DNA of 64,000 nt, from contig NZ_JAGPXT010000006.1 of the NCBI RefSeq assembly GCF_018070465.1, positions 124,001-188,000 on the forward strand, written 5' to 3'. Source of the stretch: Micromonospora sp. C95. Lineage in GTDB: Bacteria > Actinomycetota > Actinomycetes > Mycobacteriales > Micromonosporaceae. The notes under the pieces were generated by a model. It was not told the origin of the DNA. It saw only the letters and a program-made list of their open reading frames with translations, and did not search any database. The position numbers and the translations under genes are program-made. Within the stretch, counting starts at the first letter, position 1; every line of letters begins with the position of its first letter. Shown here one piece after another: positions 25,632-34,353 of this stretch.

Positions 25632-26648
25632 GTGGCGTTTCCCCAGCGTGTCAAGATGTCGGACGTAGCCCGCACGGCCGGCGTCTCCGTGGCGACCGTT
25701 TCCAAGGTCGTGAATGGCCGTTACGGAGTGGCACAGGCAACCGTGGAACGGGTCCAGCAGGTCATCCGTCAACTCGGCTACGAGGCCAGCCTTGGGGCGC
25801 AGAGCTTACGCAGCCATCGCACGAACGTGCTCGGCATCCTGGTCGCCGAGTTCGAGCCGTTCTCGACCGAACTGCTCAAGGGCGCCAGCGTGGAGGTCGC
25901 CGGCACCGGCTACCAGTTGCTGGCGTACTCTGGCGGCGACGGCGCCGGGACGGCCGTGGGTTGGGAACGCCGCTCGCTGGCCCGGTTGTCGGGCACGCTC
26001 ATCGACGGCGCCGTCATCGTCACGCCGACCGTGGTGGAGACCAAGCAGGGCTTCCACGTCGTGGCCGTGGACCCGCACACCGGCCCGTCGGGCCTGCCGA
26101 CCGTCGACTCCGACAACTTCGCCGGCGCCGTTTTGGCGACCAACTACCTGTTGTCCCTCGGCCACCGCCGCATCGGGCACATCAGCGGACGCGCCGACCT
26201 CGAATCGTCCCGGCTCCGCGAGGCCGGCTTCCGGCAGGCCATGGCCGACGCGGGCGTGACGGTGGACGAGCGGCTGGTCCGGGTGGGCGGATTCCGGATC
26301 GAGAGCGCCGCCGAGACCGCCGCCGAGCTGCTCTCGTTGCCCGACCGCCCGACCGCCGTCTTCGCCGGAAACGACCTCTCCGCGATCTCCACGATCGACG
26401 TGGCCCGGAGCATGGGCCTGGCGGTCCCCGACGACCTCTCCGTGATCGGCTTCGACAACATCCCGGAATCGGCGCTGGTCAACCCGCCGCTGACGACGAT
26501 AATGCAGCCGTTGCAGCGGATGGGCGCCGAGGCGTTGCGCCTGCTTGTCGACCTGATCGCCGGCGTCGAGCGGGACACGCACATCCGGCTGCCCACCGAG
26601 CTGGTCGTCCGCTCCTCCTGCCGCCCCTACGACCCCGCCACCACCTGA
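25632..26648 (+). CDS. LacI-family repressor of the GH3/ABC operon
   Basis: A 338-residue repressor. The HTH is at residues 9-30 (MSDVARTAGVSVATVSKVVNGR) with the hinge helix after it, then a sugar-sensing domain (LSVIGFDNIPESALVNPPLTT). GTG start. It is divergent from the importer/GH3 operon, with a LacI-type palindrome between them, so it probably represses that operon until its sugar is present. Confidence 0.92.
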   Translation: MAFPQRVKMSDVARTAGVSVATVSKVVNGRYGVAQATVERVQQVIRQLGYEASLGAQSLRSHRTNVLGILVAEFEPFSTELLKGASVEVAGTGYQLLAYSGGDGAGTAVGWERRSLARLSGTLIDGAVIVTPTVVETKQGFHVVAVDPHTGPSGLPTVDSDNFAGAVLATNYLLSLGHRRIGHISGRADLESSRLREAGFRQAMADAGVTVDERLVRVGGFRIESAAETAAELLSLPDRPTAVFAGNDLSAISTIDVARSMGLAVPDDLSVIGFDNIPESALVNPPLTTIMQPLQRMGAEALRLLVDLIAGVERDTHIRLPTELVVRSSCRPYDPATT

Positions 26649-26683
26649 ATCCCCGACGCCTCACCCCACACCCCGCGCGCTAC

Positions 26684-26730
26684 GCCCAGCGCCCGTCGCC
26701 CAGCGCCCAGCGCCCAGCGCCCAGCGCCCG
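26684..26730. repeat. Heptamer tandem repeat
   Basis: Four exact head-to-tail copies of CGCCCAG occupy 26697-26724, with a further copy at 26684-26690 and a partial copy at the end. They lie directly after lacI and lead into a long hairpin. Confidence 0.75.
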
Positions 26731-26803
26731 TCGGCCGCGAGATGCGGCATGTCGCGGTATCCCGGGCGCCGGATACCGCGACAAGCCGCATCTCGCGGCC
26801 GAC
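26730..26803. terminator. 33-bp stem hairpin between convergent genes
   Basis: Arms at 26730-26762 and 26771-26803 pair over 33 bp with a single central mismatch and an 8-nt loop (CGGGCGCC). It lies between the convergent lacI and DUF6807 genes. It could end both transcripts, but is much longer than needed for that. Confidence 0.65.
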
Positions 26804-26849
26804 ACAAGGCGCAAGCCGGCGCACAGGCGGAGAGTTGGCGCAGGCGGCG

Positions 26850-26921
26850 CGCAGGGCCGAGCAGGGGCGCAGGGCCGAGCCGGGGCGCAGGGCCGAGCCG
26901 GGGCGCAGGGCCGAGCCGGGG
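26850..26921. repeat. 18-bp tandem repeat, four copies
   Basis: The unit CGCAGGGCCGAGCCGGGG is repeated four times without gaps (26850-26921; the first copy differs at one base). The array stops two bases before the stop codon of the convergent DUF6807 gene. Confidence 0.85.
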
Positions 26922-26923
26922 GC

Positions 26924-27763
26924 TCAGAGGCTGGCGAGGGCGGCGGCGGCGGGCCGGTCGAGTGGGCCGTCGGCGACGGCCACCCGGTAGTGACCGCGCC
27001 GACCGGTGCCGGCCGGGATGGTCGCGGTCCGCTCGAAGGCGAAGGCCACGCAGACCCCCGGGTACATGGCGGTCCGGACGAACCATCGGTCAGCCGCGCC
27101 GAGCCCACTGAAGACCAGGGTGTACGCCCCGCCCTCAGGTGCCCGCGCCCGCAGCGCCACCCATGGTTCCGCGCATCCGTTGACCTGCTCCTCGCCGGTC
27201 AGCCGGGCGGTGAAGACCTCGGGCGGTTCGGCTGCCACCGCACGCCAGAAGAAGCCGCCGTAGCCCGCCCCGCCGGGGCGGCCGTTGGTGGCCGGACTGC
27301 CCAGCGTCACGTCGCGGTCGGCGGGCGCGGTGAGCGTACTGGTCAGGTCGAGCCGCCACGCGCCCTCGTGGCCGGGTACCGCCGAGGCGGTGAGCATCCG
27401 CCGCTCGGTGAGCAGCACCCCACCTGTCGGGTCACACCAGTGCAACTGGTGGTCGAGCCGGTCGGTCGCCAGGTGTTCCCAGCCGACATGCACGATCCGG
27501 CCGTGGTCGGCACGCCAGGTGTAACCGGTACCGCGCACGTACGTCCGTCCGCCCCACAGGTTGGTGCCGGTGACGTCCTGCACGGCCAGCGACGCCCCCA
27601 GGTGCCACACGTGGTCGGCGGGCAGCGCGTCGGTGACCGGGGTGCCGGCCAGGGTACGCACCGGATGCAGGTACGGTCGGGGCCCGTGCCGGACGTCCAG
27701 GTCGGGGGCGAGCACGTACCGGGCGACCGGCGTGCCGTCGACGAGAAGCTGTGGGTCGGTCAC
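26924..27763 (-). CDS. DUF6807 (PmoA-like) family protein
   Basis: A 279-residue cytoplasmic protein of the DUF6807 family, often annotated as methane-oxygenase PmoA family; the name does not imply methane oxidation. Conserved stretches include PYLHPVRTLAG, HHVW-like DHVWHLGASLAVQDV, and NLWGGRTYVRG. In other genomes such genes lie in sugar-acid and polysaccharide loci, as here. The GTG at 27763 overlaps the stop of the upstream gene (GTGA). The same frame is open further upstream but lacks family similarity there. Biochemical role unknown. Confidence 0.85.
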   Translation of the reverse strand: MTDPQLLVDGTPVARYVLAPDLDVRHGPRPYLHPVRTLAGTPVTDALPADHVWHLGASLAVQDVTGTNLWGGRTYVRGTGYTWRADHGRIVHVGWEHLATDRLDHQLHWCDPTGGVLLTERRMLTASAVPGHEGAWRLDLTSTLTAPADRDVTLGSPATNGRPGGAGYGGFFWRAVAAEPPEVFTARLTGEEQVNGCAEPWVALRARAPEGGAYTLVFSGLGAADRWFVRTAMYPGVCVAFAFERTATIPAGTGRRGHYRVAVADGPLDRPAAAALASL

Positions 27764-28392
27764 GACAGCTCCACGCGGGTGACCTGTCGACGGCGGACGA
27801 CCGCGTGCACGGCGGCCAGCGCGTATCCGGCGAGGATCGGCACCGCCACCGGGGTGACCAGCACGCCAAGCAGGATCACGACCGCTGCGGTGCCGGCGAG
27901 CGCGGCCCAGTTCGCGGGGTGGTCGAGGCAGGCGCGGGCGGCCCGGGTGACCGCCGACCGCCACCCGGTGCCGCCGGCACGCCCCACCTCGACCACGATC
28001 GCGGCGGCGTAGCCGAACAGGGACGCCGCGACGACGAGTGTGACAACCAACGCCACCGTACCGCCCGGGACGCGGCCGCTGGCCACTGCGGCCAGGTCCG
28101 CGACGAGCAGCCCGGCGGCGGCCAGCCCGACCAGGACCACCGGTACGCCCGGCAGCAGCGCGCGGCCGAAGCGCGACAGCGTACGCCGTGCGGGCGGCCA
28201 ACTGCCGGTGGTCAGCCAGTCGTGCACGGCCGCGCTGGCGGTGCCGACCGCGGCACCGGCGGTCAGTACCGGTGCTGCGGCCAGCGCGGCCAGGATGCCC
28301 AGCAACGCGAGGTCGGCGGCGTCACTGACGGTGTCCCGCCAGTCCCGCCCCGGCTCGTGCCGTTCGACGGGAGTGTCAGCCCTTGAGTCCAC
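27760..28392 (-). CDS. YesL-like (DUF624-type) membrane protein
   Basis: A 210-residue membrane protein with about five hydrophobic spans. Proteins of the YesL/DUF624 type are commonly encoded with CUT1 sugar importers in Gram-positive bacteria. The layout here (after two permeases, before a sugar-locus protein) agrees. GTG start, overlapping the end of the preceding permease by 17 nt. Family call is from topology and context more than from a sharp motif. Confidence 0.65.
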   Translation of the reverse strand: MDSRADTPVERHEPGRDWRDTVSDAADLALLGILAALAAAPVLTAGAAVGTASAAVHDWLTTGSWPPARRTLSRFGRALLPGVPVVLVGLAAAGLLVADLAAVASGRVPGGTVALVVTLVVAASLFGYAAAIVVEVGRAGGTGWRSAVTRAARACLDHPANWAALAGTAAVVILLGVLVTPVAVPILAGYALAAVHAVVRRRQVTRVELS

Positions 28393-29260
28393 TGGTGTTG
28401 ATCCCCTCGACGAGCATCCGTTGGAAGGCCACGAAGAACCCGAAGACCGGCAGCAGGGACAGCACCGCCATGGCGAACATCGGACCGACCGCGCTCTGGC
28501 TTGTCGAGTCGATGAACAGGGTCAGCGCCACCGGGACGGTGTAGTCGCTCAGGTCGGACAGGAAGACCAGTTGCCGGAAGAAGTCGTTCCAGGTCCAGAT
28601 GAACGAGAAGATCGCGGTGGTGACCAGGGCGGGCCGGCTCAGCGGCAGGATCACGTGCCGGAAGATGCCGAACGCGTTCGCGCCGTCGATGCGGGCCGCC
28701 TCGTCCAGCTCGCGGGGAATGCCGCGCATGAACTGCACCATCAGGAAGACGAAGAACGCCTCCGTGGCCAGGAACTGCGGGATCAGCAGCGGCAGGTACG
28801 GCCACTCCGCACCGACCAGGCCGAGGCTGCGGAAGAGGATGTACTGCGGGACGATCAGCACGTGCCCCGGCAGCAGCAGGGTGCCGATCATGACGGCGAA
28901 CCACAGCCCGCGCAGCCGGAACCTCAGCCGGGCGAAGGCGTACGCGGCCAGCAGGCAGCTCACCGCGTTGCCGACCAGGGTGAGCAGGCTGACCATGGCG
29001 CTGTTGAGAAAGAAGCGGGCGAAGCTCACGTCGAAGTTGGTCCACCCGTCGGTGTAGTTGCCCGGGGTGAAGTTCCGGGGCAGCAGACCGATGTTGTTGA
29101 CGATCTCCTCCTGCGACTTCACGGAGGTGCCGATCATCCAGAACAGCGGGTAGAGCACGACCGCGACGATGGCCAGCAGCACGACCAACCGGAGCCAGGA
29201 ACGGCTGCGTGGGCGTTGTGGACGGGTCGCCCTGTTCGGGGCGACGGTATCGGCCACCAT
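28376..29260 (-). CDS. Carbohydrate ABC transporter permease (MalG-type)
   Basis: A 294-residue CUT1 permease with six spans and the EAA loop ELDEAARIDGANAFGIFRHVILPLS. It overlaps the MalF-type gene by one base (TGATG). Together with 29260-30243 and 30274-31614 it forms an importer that, from its neighbours, probably takes up uronate-containing oligosaccharides. Confidence 0.93.
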   Translation of the reverse strand: MVADTVAPNRATRPQRPRSRSWLRLVVLLAIVAVVLYPLFWMIGTSVKSQEEIVNNIGLLPRNFTPGNYTDGWTNFDVSFARFFLNSAMVSLLTLVGNAVSCLLAAYAFARLRFRLRGLWFAVMIGTLLLPGHVLIVPQYILFRSLGLVGAEWPYLPLLIPQFLATEAFFVFLMVQFMRGIPRELDEAARIDGANAFGIFRHVILPLSRPALVTTAIFSFIWTWNDFFRQLVFLSDLSDYTVPVALTLFIDSTSQSAVGPMFAMAVLSLLPVFGFFVAFQRMLVEGINTSGLKG

Positions 29261-30243
29261 CAGCGATCCTCCCCGTCGGAGTAGTGCACCCAGAACCGGC
29301 CGGTGCTGAAGAAGATCACCGTGATGATCGCGATGGCGATCAGGAACACCCAGGCCATCGCGGAGGCGTAGCCCATCTCCAGGTTGGTGAAGCCGGTGAT
29401 GTAGAGGTTGAGCGTGTACATCAGGGTCGAGTCGACCGGCCCGCCGGTCCCGTTGCTGAGCACGAACGCGGCGGTGAAGCCCTGGAACCCGTTGATGGTC
29501 TCCAGCACCAGGTTGAAGAAGATCACCGGAGAGAGCATCGGCAGGGTCACGTTGACGAACTGCCGGAACTTGCCGGCCCCGTCCACCGCGGCGGCCTCGT
29601 ACAGCTCCGTGGGCACCTGCTTGAGCCCGGCCAGGAAGATCACCATCGGTGCGCCGAACTGCCAGATGGCCAGCACCATCAGCGTCTCAAGCGCCCAGTC
29701 CGGGTCGTTCACCCAGGGCTTGCCCTGAATGCCGAAGAGGGCGAGGAACGAGTTGAACGCACCGTCCCGGTTGAACATGTTGACCCAGACGATGGCCAGC
29801 GCCACACTGCCGCCGAGCAGCGACGGCAGGTAGAACAGGCCGCGGAACAGTCCGACGCCGCGCCAGGCCCGGTTGAGCAGGAGGGCCACCCCGAGCGCCG
29901 CGGCCAGTTTCAGCGGTACGGCGATCAGGGCGAAGCTGAGGGTGACCCGTACCGAGTGCCACCACGAGGGATCACTTGTGAACATCCGTTCGTAGTTGGC
30001 CAGCCCGACCCACTCCACCTCGGACAACGGGGTGAGGATGTCGTAGTTGGTGAAGCTGAGGTAGAGCGACAACAGCATGGGTAGCGCCGTGATGCCCATC
30101 AGACCGACGAGCCAGGGCGACAGGAAGACGTAACCGGCCAGACCTTCCCCGTGCCGGATCCGTCCGGTCCCGCGCCGGTTGGCGTCGGGCCGGACGGATC
30201 CGGTGCCGCGTCGGGTCGGGTCGGGCGCCGTGGTCAGGGCCAC
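29260..30243 (-). CDS. Carbohydrate ABC transporter permease (MalF-type)
   Basis: A 327-residue CUT1 permease. An Arg-rich cytoplasmic N-terminus (TRRGTGSVRPDANRRGTGRI) precedes six spans. The EAA loop reads ELYEAAAVDGAGKFRQFVNVTLPML. GTG start 30 bp after the binding-protein gene. Partner of the next gene. Confidence 0.93.
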   Translation of the reverse strand: MALTTAPDPTRRGTGSVRPDANRRGTGRIRHGEGLAGYVFLSPWLVGLMGITALPMLLSLYLSFTNYDILTPLSEVEWVGLANYERMFTSDPSWWHSVRVTLSFALIAVPLKLAAALGVALLLNRAWRGVGLFRGLFYLPSLLGGSVALAIVWVNMFNRDGAFNSFLALFGIQGKPWVNDPDWALETLMVLAIWQFGAPMVIFLAGLKQVPTELYEAAAVDGAGKFRQFVNVTLPMLSPVIFFNLVLETINGFQGFTAAFVLSNGTGGPVDSTLMYTLNLYITGFTNLEMGYASAMAWVFLIAIAIITVIFFSTGRFWVHYSDGEDR

Positions 30244-30273
30244 GAACTGCTCCTCTCCGGGTGGTGCGGCAGG

Positions 30274-31614
30274 TCAGGAGGCGATTGCCGCCGTGCACGC
30301 CTCGACGAACTGGGCGGCGGCCTCGGCGGGGGTGACCCGGCCGTACAGCGCGTTCTCGGCGGCCTTGATCAGCTCGGCGCGAACCTTGCTGTGCCCCTTG
30401 ATCGGCACCTGGGGCGCCTCGCCGAACGTCTTGGCCAGCTCGGTCTCGACGGCGATGGACTGCTTCATCGCCTCGTCGGTGGTGTCGTCGCTGACCACCC
30501 GGCGCAGGTCCAGGTTGGACGGCAGGCCCCGGTCGGTGCCGAGCAGCTTGACCGCGTCGGCGTCGTTCGCCAAGAAGTTGATCACATCTACCGCGATGTC
30601 CGCGTTCTTGCTGCCCCGGAAGACCGACCAGTACATCGAGGCACGGGCCCACTGGCCGCTGGGGTCACCCGGGTAGGCGATGACACCGAGTTCGTCGGAG
30701 GTGTTCTTCTTCAACTCCGGCATCTGGTTGACCCACACCCAGGAGGTGGCGGCCTTTCCGGTGACCACCAGCTGCTTGGTGATGTCGGTGGCGTTGCCCT
30801 CGTGGATGACGTCCGGGGTGGGGGTCGCGCCCCGATCGCGGGCGTCCTTCCACAGCTCGAACCACCTGGTCACGTCCGCCACGGTGAAGCCGAGCTCGTT
30901 GCCGGAGTACAGATCCTTACCCTGCTGGCGCAGCCACACCCAGAACGCCTTGTCGATGGCGCTCGCGTCCATCGTGCCGGGGACCCCGGTCTTCTTGCTG
31001 ACCTGCTCGGCCCAGGCGATGTGCTCCTCCCAGCTCATGCCGGTGGTCGGCTCGGGCAGGCCGTTCTCGGTCACCAGCGTCTTGTTGTAGACCAGCCCCT
31101 GGGTGTTCTCCCCGGCGGCCAGGCCGGCGAGCTTGCCGTCGACCACGCCGTACTGGAGCAGGCTGGGCGGGAACTTGGAGGTGTCGAGGTCACCGGATTC
31201 CTGGTACGGCTTGAGGTCCAGGGTCGCGTTGCGGGCGGCGTACTCGGTGAGGAAGTTGTCATCGATCTGGAAGATGTCCGGCGGGTTGCCGCCGGCGGTC
31301 AGGGTGGCCAGCTTGTCGAAGTAGCCCTGGTTGGCCTGCCACACCTTCTCGAAGACGACGTCCGGATTCTTCTGGGTGTAGAGGTCCAGCGCCTGCTCGG
31401 TGAGCTGGGCCCGGGCCTCGCCACCCCACCAGAAGATCGAGATGGTGGTCTTGCCGTCGGACGCGGCGTCGTCGCCGCAGGCCGCGGCCGCGCCGACCAG
31501 CGGCAGAGTCACGACCGCGGCGACCAGGCCGCGCAACAACCGGCGGCGCAACAGGGGGGTACGGTAGGTGCGCCCGTCGGGCGCGCTGGCGGTGGGGTGC
31601 GTTGCGGGGTGCAT
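30274..31614 (-). CDS. Extracellular sugar-binding lipoprotein
   Basis: A 446-residue CUT1 solute-binding protein. The signal has a twin-arginine-like stretch (LLRRRLLRGL) and a lipobox (LVGAAAAC) with Cys46. It starts the importer operon and follows the lacI-type gene by 19 bp on the same strand. Context (UxaC, pectate lyases) suggests a uronide ligand; this is inference. Confidence 0.92.
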   Translation of the reverse strand: MHPATHPTASAPDGRTYRTPLLRRRLLRGLVAAVVTLPLVGAAAACGDDAASDGKTTISIFWWGGEARAQLTEQALDLYTQKNPDVVFEKVWQANQGYFDKLATLTAGGNPPDIFQIDDNFLTEYAARNATLDLKPYQESGDLDTSKFPPSLLQYGVVDGKLAGLAAGENTQGLVYNKTLVTENGLPEPTTGMSWEEHIAWAEQVSKKTGVPGTMDASAIDKAFWVWLRQQGKDLYSGNELGFTVADVTRWFELWKDARDRGATPTPDVIHEGNATDITKQLVVTGKAATSWVWVNQMPELKKNTSDELGVIAYPGDPSGQWARASMYWSVFRGSKNADIAVDVINFLANDADAVKLLGTDRGLPSNLDLRRVVSDDTTDEAMKQSIAVETELAKTFGEAPQVPIKGHSKVRAELIKAAENALYGRVTPAEAAAQFVEACTAAIAS

Positions 31615-31633
31615 GTGCGCTCACTCCTTGGCG

Positions 31634-32764
31634 TTAGGAGGCGACCACGTCACCGGCGGCCACGACCGGGTTGCCCGGGTCCGCACGGCGATGCGGGCCC
31701 GGGCCAACGGCAGCGGTTCCGGGACGTTCCCGACCGGCGTAAGGGCCCGGCCCGGTGGAGTCGCGGATGACCAACTCGGTCTGGAGCATTACCTGTGCGG
31801 TGGTGCGACGGACGCCGACTGCCACGGTGGCACCGCCGCCCCGCGCGGTACGCGGGAAATCGGTGTCCTGTTGCAGCAACATGTCGACGGCCGTCCGGCC
31901 GGCGGCCGCGGTTGGCGTGGCCACCGTCGTCAGCTTGGGGCGGGTGAGTCGGCTCAGGGAGATGTCGTCGACACCGACGACACTGACCTCCTGTGGCACC
32001 CGCACCCCGAGTGCGTCGAGCCCTTCGAGAAGCCCGATCGCCATCAGGTCGTTGTAGGCGAGCACGGCGGTGACGCCGGCCCGGCGGACCTGCTCCGCCT
32101 GGGCGAGACCGCCGGTCTCGGTGGGCGGGTTGGGACCGAGCACCGTGAGCTCCGCTCCCGCAGCCCGGGCGGCGGCGCCGGCTGCCCGCCGGAGTTCCCG
32201 GCTGGTCCACGAACCGCGGGGCCCGCCGAGCAGCGCGATCTCCCGGTGGCCCAGCCCGGCGAGGTGCTCGATCGCGGACCGGGCGCCCTGCCCGACGTCC
32301 ATCAGCACGCACGGCAGCCCGGCCAACTGTCGGTTCACCACCACAAGCGGCACCTCCCGGCTGAGCTGCTCGATCAGGCTGTTGCTCATCCGGGGGCTGC
32401 ACAGCAGCACCCCGTCGACCTGCTTGGCCAGGGCGTGGACCAGTTCCTCCTCGGCGGCGGCGTCCTCGTTGGTGTCGGCCACGAAGACGTGGTAGTCGCG
32501 GTGGCGGGCCTGGCTCTCCGCCGCCTTGATCAGTGGCGGGAAGAAGGGGTTGGCGATGTCGGCGATGATCAGCCCGATGTTGTGGGTACGACCGGTGATG
32601 AGTGCGCGGGCCGCGCGGTTGGGCCGGTAGCCCAGGTCCTCGGCGCAGGCAAGCACCCGTACCCGGGTCTCCGGGTTGACCAGGTGGGGTGCCGAGAAGG
32701 TGCGCGAGACGGTGGAGATGTGCACACCGGAGGCCCGGGCGACGTCCCTGATGGTGACTGGCAT
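31634..32764 (-). CDS. LacI-family regulator of the uronate locus
   Basis: A 376-residue repressor. The HTH lies at residues 3-25 (VTIRDVARASGVHISTVSRTF), then hinge and ligand domain (VSVVGVDDISLSRLTRPKLTTV). The C-terminal ~35 residues are a Pro/Gly/Arg-rich extension. The frame is open upstream, but the ATG at 32764 is where family similarity begins. Two GCAA/TTGC palindromes lie in the divergent gap. It probably controls the importer operon, itself and the catabolic operon. Confidence 0.9.
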   Translation of the reverse strand: MPVTIRDVARASGVHISTVSRTFSAPHLVNPETRVRVLACAEDLGYRPNRAARALITGRTHNIGLIIADIANPFFPPLIKAAESQARHRDYHVFVADTNEDAAAEEELVHALAKQVDGVLLCSPRMSNSLIEQLSREVPLVVVNRQLAGLPCVLMDVGQGARSAIEHLAGLGHREIALLGGPRGSWTSRELRRAAGAAARAAGAELTVLGPNPPTETGGLAQAEQVRRAGVTAVLAYNDLMAIGLLEGLDALGVRVPQEVSVVGVDDISLSRLTRPKLTTVATPTAAAGRTAVDMLLQQDTDFPRTARGGGATVAVGVRRTTAQVMLQTELVIRDSTGPGPYAGRERPGTAAVGPGPHRRADPGNPVVAAGDVVAS

Positions 32765-32812
32765 CCAGGCCCCCTTCGTCGATGTGTCGGCGCTCACGGT
32801 GCCGCCAATTAA

Positions 32813-32826
32813 TGCAAACGGTTGCT
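32813..32826. promoter_or_regulatory. LacI-type operator, regulator/importer side
   Basis: TGCAAACGGTTGCT is a classic LacI-type site (GCAA-ACGG-TTGC core at 32814-32825) about 50 nt upstream of the lacI start. It probably gives autoregulation and control of the importer genes behind it. Confidence 0.7.
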
Positions 32827-32963
32827 CCAGTGTCAACGGTGAATGGTTACAGCTGCGTTTCGGCAGACCGCTTGCCATGCACAGGTAAGCCCTTCAATCG
32901 GGGCAAAGGCCGCCGATTTCCGGACCGTCGTTGACGGAAGCCGATCGACCGTGGTTACTTCAA

Positions 32964-32977
32964 TGCAAAGGTTTGCA
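32964..32977. promoter_or_regulatory. LacI-type operator, catabolic operon side
   Basis: TGCAAA-GG-TTTGCA is a palindrome except for its central GG, 23 nt upstream of the GTG of the first catabolic gene. It resembles the site at 32813 and would place the operon under the same repressor. Confidence 0.72.
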
Positions 32978-33000
32978 GGTAGATCGAGGAGGATCGCTCC

Positions 33001-34329
33001 GTGTCACCGCAACCCGGCCGACGGGCCCGGTACGCCGTGGTCGGCACCGGTGCCCGCGCCGAGATGTTCGTCCGGGCGCTGGTGCGCGAGCACGCCGACA
33101 CCGCCGAACTGGTCGCCTTCGCCGACGTCAACCAGGCTCGGATGGACGCCCACAACCGGTGGCTCGGTGAGCTGGGCCACCGGCCGGTGCCGACGTACCA
33201 CGCGGGCGACTTCACCGCGATGCTGGCCAAGGAGCACGTCGACGTGGTGCTGGTGACCTCGGTGGACGTCACCCACGACGAGTACGTGGTGGCCGCGCTG
33301 GAGGCCGGCTGCGACGTGGTCACCGAGAAGCCGATGACCACCGACGCGCCACGCTGCCAGCGCATCCTCGACGCGGTACGCCGCACCGGCCGGCGGGTGA
33401 CCGTGGCCTTCAACTACCGCTACAACCCGCTGCACGGGCAACTGCGGCGGCTGCTGGCCGACGGTGCGGTCGGCGAGATCGGTTCGGTGCACTTCGAGTG
33501 GCTGCTCGACGTGCGCCACGGTGCCGACTACTTCCGCCGCTGGCACCGCGACAAGGCCAGCTCCGGCGGGCTGATGGTGCACAAGGCCAGCCACCACTTC
33601 GACCTGGTCAACTGGTGGCTCGACGCCACACCCGTGCAGGTGTACGCCGCCGGGCGGCTGTTCTTCTACGGTGACACCGGCCGCCGCCACGGCTACGCCC
33701 GCGACTACCACCGGGCGCACGCCTCGCCGGCCGCCGACGACGACCCGTTCGCGTTGCGGCTGGCCGAGCACCCCCGGCTGCGCGAGCTGTACCTCGACGC
33801 CGAGGCCGAGGACGGCTACCACCGCGACCGCAACGTCTTCGCCCCCGGGGTCAGCATCGAGGACGACATGGCGGTGCTGGCCACCTACTCCACCGGGGCG
33901 ACCATGACCTACCACCTCACCGCGTACGCGCCCTGGGAGGGTTACCGGGTGATGGTCAACGGCAGCCGGGGCCGCCTCGAACTGGAGGTCACCGAGAGCG
34001 AGTTCGTCAGCCCGGCGGCCGCCGGCGCGCTGAAGGGCGCCGCGTTGCACGGCGACCAGGCCGCCGAGGAGGGTGGCGCCGCCACGCTTACCCTGCGCCC
34101 CTTCTGGGCACCACCGCAACGTATCGAGGTCGACGGCTACACCCGGCACGGGCACGGCGGGGCGGACGGCCGGATGACCCAGGTGCTGTTCGGCGGCGTA
34201 CCCGATCCGCTGCACCGCGCGGCGACCGCCCGGGACGGGGCACTGGCCCTGCTCACCGGCCTGGCCGCCAACCGGTCCTTCGACACCGGCGCACCCGTGC
34301 GGGTGGCCGACCTGCTCACCCTCGACTGA
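33001..34329 (+). CDS. Gfo/Idh/MocA-family oxidoreductase
   Basis: A 442-residue NAD(P)-dependent sugar dehydrogenase-like enzyme. The N-terminal Rossmann fold carries RYAVVGTGARAEMFVRAL, and the dinucleotide-domain EKP motif is visible in VVTEKPMTTD. It has the C-terminal alpha/beta sheet domain and a His-rich substrate loop (HKASHHFDLVNWW). First gene of a five-gene operon; AGGAGG is 8 nt before the GTG. Substrate is probably a sugar or uronic acid derivative. Confidence 0.9.
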   Translation: MSPQPGRRARYAVVGTGARAEMFVRALVREHADTAELVAFADVNQARMDAHNRWLGELGHRPVPTYHAGDFTAMLAKEHVDVVLVTSVDVTHDEYVVAALEAGCDVVTEKPMTTDAPRCQRILDAVRRTGRRVTVAFNYRYNPLHGQLRRLLADGAVGEIGSVHFEWLLDVRHGADYFRRWHRDKASSGGLMVHKASHHFDLVNWWLDATPVQVYAAGRLFFYGDTGRRHGYARDYHRAHASPAADDDPFALRLAEHPRLRELYLDAEAEDGYHRDRNVFAPGVSIEDDMAVLATYSTGATMTYHLTAYAPWEGYRVMVNGSRGRLELEVTESEFVSPAAAGALKGAALHGDQAAEEGGAATLTLRPFWAPPQRIEVDGYTRHGHGGADGRMTQVLFGGVPDPLHRAATARDGALALLTGLAANRSFDTGAPVRVADLLTLD

Positions 34330-34353
34330 CACCGACCACAGGAGCCGCTCCCC

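Noticed and set aside
26850..26921. CRISPR array
   Set aside because: The 18-bp units are contiguous without spacers and no cas genes are nearby.
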